Positions 56,013 to 64,000 of a stretch of DNA of 64,000 nucleotides are shown here, in pieces. How positions within the stretch are numbered: the stretch's first letter is position 1; the number at the start of each line of letters is the position of its first letter. The DNA comes from Corynespora cassiicola. Taxonomy: Eukaryota > Ascomycota > Dothideomycetes > Pleosporales > Corynesporascaceae. The position numbers were made by a program, and so were the translations under genes. The stretch covers positions 620,001-684,000 of the forward strand of contig JAEUWY010000019.1 in the NCBI GenBank assembly GCA_022059125.1, read 5' to 3'. The notes under the pieces are model-generated. The model was given only the letters and a program-made list of their open reading frames with translations. It was not told where the DNA came from and did not search any database.

Positions 56013-56382
56013 TGTTAAGGCTGTGCTACAGGCTATGAGCGAGGCTAGGGAGCAAGTAGCTGCTTGGGTTGATTCTCGGGGATAAGTACTGGTAGGGTCA
56101 CGTGAGTGAAACGATGTGCGATATGCTGTACGGGTCTCCGTGTTGGCAGATAGAGCACGATAGGTTGATAGTCAATTCCAAACGATAGATTTGCTAACAA
56201 GGTGAACACAATTGTAGAGTACAATTGTGTGGACTATATACATGTGCCTGAGGCTTCTGCTCAGTACTGCTCAGTTGCTCAGTACTGCTGAGCGGACTGA
56301 TCAACTGAGCACGTCACGTGACCAGCCATGGCGGTGCGACCCTGTCGGCCCCGTCATTGGCCCACGTTTGTGGCTCATAACA
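56013..56382 (-). repeat. 5' LTR and promoter of the intact retrotransposon (370 bp)
   Basis: It matches the left LTR base for base as far as I could compare. The minus-strand TATATA at 56240-56235 is followed by the palindrome at 56206-56230 and the probable transcription start. A target duplication tttta follows at 56383-56387. Confidence 0.95.
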
Positions 56383-56387
56383 TTTTA

Positions 56388-57806
56388 TCTAAAAAATAGA
56401 AATTCTAAATTTATTAATTAATCTTATTAATAGTTATTATAAAAAATTTATTTTTAAGTTATTTTATTTAAAAATAAAAAATATTAGCAGATATAACAGC
56501 TATTTAAAAATTATAACTAAATTTAAAATAGTATTAAATATTAGTTAAAAAAAATATTTAAGCTAAAAAAATTTAAGTTTTTAAAATTAATACAAATAAA
56601 CTTTTAAACTTTTTTAGTTTTTTATATATTTTTTTTCTATAATATATTTTTATAGAGAATATTTTATTTTATTTTTTAGCTAGTTATAAAAAAATATAAG
56701 CGTTAAAAAATAGATAAAATAGATATATAAAAAAAAAATATTAAGCTAGTTATATAATCCGGTTGTATTCCGTATTTAGTTTAAACTTAAACTTTTTTAT
56801 TTATTTTAAACTAATAATACAGTTCTAAAATTCTAAATTAAAAATAATAAAAAAATAATTTAAAATAGTATATTTATTTAGGCGAAAATAAAAACGACTA
56901 TAATAAATAGCTAAGAATTTAATTAAATTTTAAAAATTTTGTACTTTAACTTTATAAAATAGTTTTTAAATAAATATTTAAAAAATATAAACTAAAAATA
57001 CTATAATAAAAATATTAATAAATAAAAATTTTTATATACTAGTATTAATAAAAAAATATAAACAGATTTTAAGTCTGTTAAAATAAAAAACAAAAAATAT
57101 TAAAAAATAATAGTTTTTTAATAAGTTTAATAAGTTTATATTAAATAAATTATACTTACTGTAATTTAAAGCGGAAAATTTTTCTAAATATTTTTATTTT
57201 TTAGTTAGATTAAATTTAGTTTATTAAAGTTAATCGCGTTTTTAAATTAATTTTATAAATTATTTTTAATAAAAATTTAATTTATTTATAAAAAGTTACA
57301 GTTACGTGCAAAATAGCTTTACTTACTATAATTATAATAGTTTTTTTTTATAGCTAAAGCTGTTTTAAATAGCTTACTAATTTTATATTAGTATAGTAAT
57401 TATAACTCTGCGCGGGTAGTGCGCTAATAAATAATTTTTTTTTTATATAAATACTATAAATAAATTAGTTAGCTTTTAGTTTTCTAAAACTTTATATAAA
57501 ATAAAATTAAAATTACTTTTTTTACTTCTGCTAATAGCAGATATAGAAGTATTTTAGTATTCTATATTATAAAAAAAAAATTTAATATATTATTAAATAA
57601 GTTATTTTATAAAAATTTAAATTTAAAATTTAAAACTCGCAGAGCTAAATTTTTTTTTTTTATATTCTGTTTTTAATAGTAGTAAATAAAAATTAAACTT
57701 TAAAAGTAAAAAAAAGTTTTTTTTATTCTATCTGCAGCTAATAGAAAACTATTTAATTTTTTACTTTTTTATTTTCTAAAATAAAGTATAATTTTAGAAA
57801 ATTAAA
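56388..57806. mobile_element. Relic A, right part: RIP-degraded AT-rich DNA
   Basis: This is the continuation of relic A beyond the inserted retrotransposon, by position its protease/gag side on the minus strand. Base composition and CA/TG depletion match the left part. I could not identify individual gag or protease motifs. A less mutated spot with gcgcgggtagtgcgc lies near 57408. Confidence 0.5.
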
Positions 57807-57808
57807 TA

Positions 57809-59935
57809 CAGTAGGGTGACATTAAAAAAGAGTAATCGAAAAAATAGCACTTTTTAAACTTATATAACTTTTTAACTAAACTAGCTATTTAAAAAAAAAA
57901 GATAAGTTATAGAAAAATTTATCTAACTTTTAATTATAATTTTAAAAAAAAATAGCTTATATAATAACTATAGCTTTAAAAGTTAGAAGAAAAATAGACT
58001 AAAAAAAAAGTAAAATTAAAAGCTAATTTATTTTTTATTAGAAAAATTATTAAAACTTTTTATTTCACGCTAACTATATCTAGTTTAGCTTATGATATGT
58101 AAGCAAAAAACTAGAGCTAGAAATTTAATTAAATATTAAAAAAATAAAGTTTAATAAATAAAGTTTTGCTTATATAAGCACTAATTATATAATAATAAAC
58201 TAGTTAAATTAGTATAAAAATAAATATTTTAGAATTTAAAACTTAAATTTCTATTTTCTCTGAACAAAGACAAGATAGAACCTTAACTCTCAACTTATAA
58301 AGAAAAAGTTAATCTTTTATATAAAGCTAATACATCTATTATAACTATTTCTAATATATTGAATAAAAATAAAAAAAGTATTTATAATACTATACAACGT
58401 ATTAAAAGAAAAAATAAATTATTAAATAGTATAATAAAAGATAGAAATCAGGATAAAATAAAACTATTAAAAAAAAATAAAAGAATTATTAATAGGGATT
58501 TAATTAAAAGCCCTAAAAAAACAAATAAAAGAATATTATTAGAAAATAATATAAAAATATCTAAAAGAAGCTTATAAAGATATTTAAAAGAAGAAAATTA
58601 TAGTACAAATATTAGTACTAAAAAGCCGTATTTAAATAAAAAAAAAGCTAGAATAAAATTAGAATATACAAAAAAACAATTAAAAAATATAGAAAATATA
58701 AATTTAAATAAAATTATATTTTCTGATAAGTTAGTAATAGAAAAAGGTCTAGGTTCTAGATAGAAATATATAAAAAAAAAGAGAAATAAAAGAGTAGGAG
58801 CTGAATTAGCTTTTATAAAATTAAATTATAAGTAAAAAAAAAATTTAAAAAAATAAAAATTAATTAAAAATAATTATAATTTTTTAATTTAATTACTTTT
58901 TTAAAAAAATTAATACTAATTAAATTATAGCTCGAGATATTATTATATTAGTATAAAAAGCTATTTAGATAGGAGTAAGATCAGAATTAGTGTTTATTAA
59001 AACATCTAATTCTAAAATTTTTTTTAATAATACAGATTATATATAAAAAGTATTAAAATTTATTATTAAAAAACAAATAAAACCCGGTTAGTTTATATAC
59101 TTTTTTTTAACTTTTTAAATTAAATATAATATTTAATTAAATATAATTAATTAAATATTAAATTATAAAGTTAATATAAATACTAATTAATTTATAGACT
59201 AGAAATTTTAACAAGATAATTTAAAAATTTATACAGCTAAACCAGTTTTAAAATAGTTTAAAAGAAATAAAATTAAATTATTTAAATATTCAGCTTATAG
59301 CCTAGATCTAGCACCCATAAAAAATATCTAAGCTATATTAAAAAATAATTTAAAAAAATTAAATTCTAATTTATTAGGCAAAAAAAATAATAAAAAAAAT
59401 AATACTTTATTTATAAACGCTATAAATAAAAAATAGAATTTAATTCTACAAAAAATAATAGATAATTATATATTATCTTTATCTAGGCGTTAGGAGGCAG
59501 TTATTAAAGCTAAAAGATATTATACAAAATATTAATAATTTAATTAATTATTAATATATTTATATAGTTTAATTTTTTAAATCTTTTTCTTCTATTATTA
59601 TTATTATTTTTTTTTAGATAAAAAAGTTATATTAAAAACTTATATAAATATATATATAGTATATAGGTTTATAATAATTGAACAAAAAGTAAAAATCTTA
59701 CGCTAGAAAAAAATAAATCAGCTTTTAATTTTACTTTTTTTTTTAGTCTACTTTTCTTCTAACTTTTAAAACTATTATTATTATATAAGCTATTTTTTTA
59801 AAAAAATACAATCAAAGATTGGATAAATCTCTATATAAATTTTTTTTTTTTTTAAATTGCTAGTTTAGTTGAAAAGTTATATAAGTTTAAAAAGTACTAT
59901 TTTTTCGATTACTCTTTTTTAATATCACCCCACTG
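57809..59935 (+). mobile_element. RIP-degraded Tc1/mariner DNA transposon with long inverted repeats
   Basis: The ends are CAGTAGGGTGAC (57809) and, inverted, CAGTGGGGTGAT (59935), each flanked by TA (57807-57808 and 59936-59937). The inverted similarity runs inward about 250 bp, to about 58060 and 59686. Between them the plus strand gives a Tc1/mariner transposase with TAA/TAG stops. It has an HTH region at 58290-58420 (YKEKVNLLYKA then NKKSIYNTIQRIKRK). Near 59215 is a QDN followed by YTAKPV, holding the second Asp. The SLDLAPIKNI block near 59295, holding the last acidic region, is followed by AILKNNLKK. The element is about 2.1 kb and dead. Confidence 0.85.
58285..59540 (+). pseudogene. 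Transposase remnant of the Tc1/mariner element
   Basis: The frame with HTH motif is open from about 58285 to 58577, including a TTG-started 72-codon piece. Later motifs continue with stops such as TAG where Trp or Gln is expected. All stops are of the kind RIP makes. The lysine and asparagine excess comes from mutation and not from ancestry. Confidence 0.8.
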
Positions 59936-59937
59936 TA

Positions 59938-60439
59938 TTTTCTCTGTATTAAAAAACTATTTCTAAAAATTATTAGCTAAATAATAAAGCTTTAAGTATT
60001 TTTAAGCTAGTTTTAATATATATTTCTAAACTTCTACTATATAAACTTACTTAGTAAAATAATAATTCTAATTAATATTAAAGTAATTTTAGATAAAATC
60101 TAGCTATTATAAAAAAGTAATAGTTTTTTTATTATTAAAAAATTTAATTTTAAAAATCTGCTTAAATAACTTTATTTAAACTAAAATTAAAAATAATTTA
60201 GATAGTTATTAGATGCGAGTTAATAGTAATAGTTTTAGCTATTTTTTATTTTAGAAAAAAAAGTCTGCAGCAGTAGTTTTAAGTCCTAATATTTTAACTT
60301 ATAATTATAAAATTTTTACTTTTATTTAATTAGTATAAAAATTTAGTAGATTTTAAATTATTATTAAAAAGTTAAAGCTGTTTTTACAGCCGGCTTAATT
60401 TTTAAATAATTTTTTTTATAAAAATATTTAAAAAGTATA
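59938..60439. other. AT-rich RIP sequence between two dead elements
   Basis: It continues the composition of relic A and may be its gag or LTR end, since the Tc1 element inserted at a TA inside such DNA. No motif could be read. Confidence 0.4.
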
Positions 60440-60875
60440 TGTTATAAGCACTTAGTTAAGCGCCGAACAGTAAAAGCTAAACTAACCAGAGAGCAGAGAT
60501 ACGGAGTTTTAGAGATAATATGTAACGTATTACGTGACAGCTCAGTAGTAAGTAAAAACACGTGAGATGCTTAGTAGTAAGCGCTCAGGAATAAGCACGC
60601 TTAATAATAAGTATATAGGGCGCTTAGTAATAAGCACTAAGGCATATGTATATAGTTCGCACAATTATACTCTATAATTATATTTACCTTATTAGCAAAT
60701 CTATTATTTAGAATTAACTATTAACTTATTATACTCTATTGCTAACACGGAGACCCGTACAGCATATCGCACATCGTTTTACTCACGTAACTCTACTAGT
60801 ACTTATCCCCGAGAATTAACCTAAGCAGCTACTTGCTTTTTAGCCTTACTTATAGCCTGTAGCATAGCCTTAATA
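60440..60875 (+). repeat. 5' LTR of relic B (436 bp)
   Basis: It starts TGTTATAAGC and ends TTAATA (CA to TA by RIP). The 3' 230 bases align with the intact LTR. The 5' part is 66 bp longer and has extra ttagtaataagc-like units, which marks a subfamily. Confidence 0.85.
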
Positions 60876-60893
60876 TTATAAACATCTTTTAAA

Positions 60894-62867
60894 ATAAGTA
60901 CTACTTCAGGATCACGCGTACTCTTAACTCTAACTAGTAGCACTGTTAGTGCTAAAGCTACTACTAGTGTAATCGTACAACCTAACACAGCAGATAACAA
61001 TTCTATTAAAATAGCAACACCTGATTTCTACTATAGAGAACAAAGCAAGCTCGAAGACTGGCTCTTGCAGCTCAACTTGTTCTTCAACTTCTAAAGTAAA
61101 AATATTAAGAAAAAAAAACGCGTTATATTCGCAGCCACATACATAAAAGGCAAAGCACTTTAATAGATTAAACTAGCTTTTATTAAGTACAAGGACGGCG
61201 AAGCCAACGACGATGTTAACAAATAAATAGAAAACTTTAACGAATTTAAGGAAAAAATCAAACAAGTTTTCGGAGTCTCTAATAAAAATACAATTACCAG
61301 ACGAGCTATCTAATATTTTAAGCAACGGGCCTTAGCTGCTAACTACGCTAATAAATTTCAGCAACTGTTAATCCTTACTGAATAGAATAATAAAGTACTT
61401 ATAACAATATACTGTTAGGGACTTAAATCTAACGTTAAAAAAGAACTTATACGTTCTAGAGCTCAGCTCAACACGCTTAAACAACTTATAAATAAGTCTA
61501 TTAATATTAATTAGAAACTGTACAAACTGCGAATAGAATTACGCCAGAACCGGAACCCACAATACAAATAATATACTAAACTAAGCTATAGCAAAAAGTA
61601 CTACAACGCTAACACTAGTAAATAAGTTAAATGTAAGGTAACGCATCTTACTCGCAACACCTATAGTAACAAACTAATAGTTCTTAGTAATATTTAGGAA
61701 TCAGAACAAAAAGATAATAAAAAAAGAAATAATAAGCCTAAAGGTAAGGCTATAACTTGCTACGCGTGTGGAAAAACAGACTATATTGTAAAAAACTGTT
61801 AATTAAAAAATAAAGTTGTTTAACAGCTAAATATATTATAAACTACTCTAAACGATAAATCCGACGCAGACGATAAATAGAAAGTTGTTATAGACAGATT
61901 TTAGAAAACAGAATTTATCTGTAACAGCGAACTACTGCGAAACGGAGAAACAGAGAAATTTTTTAACTGCGTTTAGTATTAAGACGAAAGCACTTAGACA
62001 GAGCCTAGAAGTATTTTTAAAGAAGTTAAGTTTAAAAAACCTAGCTCTAAAAAAGAAAAAGCCTTTTACAACACATATAATTATAAAAAATATTTAAGTA
62101 ACTACGGCTGTAAGTACGAATCAGAAAAACTTACTAAATTTTAAGTCGACAAGAACTTCGAATAGAAATAAAAATTAGCCGAGATTCGCAAGAAAAACAG
62201 AAAAAATTTAATAAAAACGCCTGTATAGTAGGAAGAATCACCTGTAACGCGTAAACAGTTAGAGAAAAACTACAACTTAGATAAAGAAAATTAAAATCTA
62301 GAGGAACGCCGATAACGACGCAGCTCTAAAGTATAGAAACAAGTTAATTAACTAGATTCAGAAATTAGACTAGAAGTTTTACTAGACTCTGACAGCGAAC
62401 CGAACACAGTTCTAAATTCTTTATAAAACTAAAACACGCAAAAACTGCAATACTACCTAAACCTAAAAAATCTAAAATATATAAACTACTTATAGACGTT
62501 CTGCAGAGAAGACTAATGCTAGATCTATTACTCAGATAAGGCAGTAGCAGAATAGTTTCTAAAGAAACTACGTAAATATACGTAACAGTAGTTTAACTGC
62601 GAAACATATATATGCGATATTTACTTATAGAATAAACAACAAACGTAACACTTCCCTAAAATAAATAAAAATAAAAAACTCGCAACAAATATGCTAGTTA
62701 ATAGAAAATATACGCAAAATTTTTAGTAAATATGCCTATACAAAAATTGCGAACGTCACTAGAATAAAAAACGCTTATATAGATTTAGTAATAAGTCTTT
62801 TTTAGAACAGCACCTAGCGTCTGGAATCGACCTAAGGTATTATACGCTACTAACTTAAAAAACTTAG
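60894..62867 (+). pseudogene. gag: gag pseudogene of relic B
   Basis: The start codon ATG is now ATA. The zinc-knuckle Cys codon is codon 289, exactly as in the intact element. The slippery heptamer is retained at 62798-62804, in the right phase. The frame is kept throughout but the region behind the knuckle is 7 codons shorter. Many in-frame TAA/TAG codons prevent translation. Confidence 0.85.
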
Positions 62868-64000
62868 TTAAGCTACCTGTTAAGCTTAATAAATACTAAA
62901 TAAAGGTATTATTAGATATAGAGGCTTAGCGTAACTACTTTTTACAGCAGGCTGTAAAGCGTAGTAAAGCAAAAACGCATATCTACAAGCGACTCTATTT
63001 CCTCTATACAGTAACTAGAAAGAAGATACTAGAAAAAGTATTAATAGATTAAGAAGCTACAACTATTATAGACATCCAGAGACACTAGAAAGAGATTTTT
63101 TTTAACATTATAGACACGGCTATCTACAACGTTATTTTAGAACTTCTATAGTTCAGAAAGCACAACCTATATATTAATTAGGCAAGAAAGAAGCTTTCGT
63201 TTATAGGATGTAATTGCGCTATTATATTAGAACCTACGCATTAGCAGCGTTTAATAATAAATAAAATTACGCTAAATAACATAGACAGCAAAAGATTAAA
63301 TAAAACGCTTTTAAAAAAAAAGGTCAACTCTGCTAAATCTAATAAAAAGCTACTAAATAAAAAAGTAAAAGTTTTAGAGATAACTCGCGCAACTTCTAAA
63401 ATCCCTAAAAAGTACAGTAAATAGAAACTACTCTTTTAAGAAGAGGTAGACAACAAAACGTTATCTAAGTATTAGCCCTAGAACTGCGAAATAGCTCTTT
63501 AGAAAAAAAAGCATCTAACTTTTAAGCCTATTTATAGTTTATTAGAAAAAAAACTTGTAGCGTTACGAGCATACTTTAACAAAAACCTTAAAAAAGAATT
63601 TATACGCGAATTAACGTCAGAGGCGGGATACCTAATTATTTTTGTTTTTAAGAAAGATAGATCCCTACGGTTATATATAGATTTTAGGAAACTTAATAAC
63701 ATTATAATTAAAAACAGATATCTACTACCAAACATTTAAAAGCTTAGAGATAAGCTATTTAAAGTACAGATATTTACAGCTTTAGATCTCTAAGGCGCGT
63801 ACAACTTAATACGCATAAAAAAAGGTAAAAAATAGAAAACAGCATTCCGGACGCGGTATAGACATTATAAATATCTTATAATACTATTCAGTTTTACTAA
63901 CACACCTACAATATATTAGGCACTTATTAACAACGTGTTAAGAGCACACCTAAACATATTCGTCATCGCATACCTAGATAATATTTTAGTCTTTTCTAAA
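62804..64000 (+). pseudogene. pol: pol pseudogene of relic B (protease to RT, cut by the window edge)
   Basis: The protease and RT parts correspond to the intact pol, with RIP-type stops. A minus-strand 67-codon open frame at 63532-63735 is only the shadow of the RT palm region and is not a gene. Confidence 0.85.

Larger units (their letters stand above)
49572..56382 (-). mobile_element. Intact Ty3/gypsy chromovirus LTR retrotransposon, 6.8 kb
   Basis: A complete element lies on the minus strand: 5' LTR 56013-56382, priming site, gag, pol in -1 frame, polypurine tract, 3' LTR 49572-49941. The LTRs are 370 bp, start TG and end CA, and I found no difference between them. A 5-bp duplication flanks it. 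gag and pol are open throughout and the sequence has ordinary CA/TG content, so it escaped RIP while its host DNA did not. Integrase ends in a chromodomain, which places it among chromoviruses. An extra ORF on the opposite strand lies between the 3' LTR and pol. It interrupts relic A between its protease and RT regions. Confidence 0.95.
60440..64000 (+). mobile_element. Relic B: RIP-degraded copy of the intact chromovirus family, opposite direction
   Basis: A plus-strand copy begins with an LTR (60440-60875), followed by a site corresponding to the priming site, gag (60894-62867) and pol from 62804. It leaves the window inside RT at a decayed YLDD motif (63971-63982). Large blocks match the intact element with C to T and G to A changes. 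One block of the LTR (about 60745-60780) is unchanged. Stops come from CAA, CAG and TGG. The level of mutation is visibly lower than in relic A. Confidence 0.92.

Noticed and set aside
63532..63735. 67-codon minus-strand frame in relic B
   Set aside because: It is the complement of the RT palm region of the RIPed pol; a similar shadow frame occurs opposite the intact pol at 53132-53335.

Overview
The window is nuclear DNA of a filamentous ascomycete (Pezizomycotina; a sordariomycete is my best guess, not proven). The genes carry short GT-AG introns of 46-108 bp. Typical fungal families are present: a GH128 glucanase, an ARE-type sterol acyltransferase and a Neurospora-type copper metallothionein. 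The right third is an AT-rich island of repeats mutated in the manner of RIP (C to T mainly at CpA, with TAA and TAG stops made from CAA, CAG and TGG).

Positions 1-44.6 kb are a normal, fairly dense gene region. In order it holds: the tail of an unknown gene; RAD3/XPD helicase (-); the ribosome-quality-control ligase LTN1 (+); a secreted GH5 glucanase (+); a copper pair made of a 26-residue metallothionein (+) facing a Ctr copper transporter (-); sterol O-acyltransferase (+); a Myb/REB1-like factor (-); the mitochondrial carnitine carrier (-); a GH128 wall glucanase (-); cullin-3 (-); the mitochondrial Hsp70 escort protein ZIM17 (+); a small membrane protein (-); UTP20 (-); DRN1/CWF19L1 (+); a secreted HNH-type nuclease (+); and a DsbA/FrnE-like oxidoreductase (+). 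Three head-to-head pairs share short intergenic promoters: RAD3/LTN1, CUL3/ZIM17 and UTP20/DRN1. Exon joins were worked out by hand and all keep frame.

Positions 44.6-64 kb are the repeat island. An older Ty3/gypsy relic (A, minus strand) fills about 44.8-49.57 kb and resumes at 56.39 kb. It is split by an intact chromovirus-type LTR retrotransposon (49572-56382) with 370-bp LTRs that look identical, a 5-bp target duplication (tttta) and no RIP. To the right lie a RIP-killed Tc1/mariner element (57809-59935) with terminal inverted repeats of about 250 bp, and a RIP-killed copy of the same chromovirus family in the opposite direction (60440 to the window end).

The intact element is the most unusual object here. 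Its gag and pol overlap with a T TTT TTA slippery heptamer in exact -1 phase followed by a strong hairpin. The site next to the 5' LTR pairs with the predicted start of the mRNA (Tf1-like self-priming), not with a tRNA CCA end. Gag carries three extra Cys/His repeats behind the usual zinc knuckle. An additional ORF on the opposite strand, between the LTR and the end of pol, encodes a 203-residue protein with a complete Zn2Cys6 (Gal4-type) cysteine pattern and a long coiled coil.
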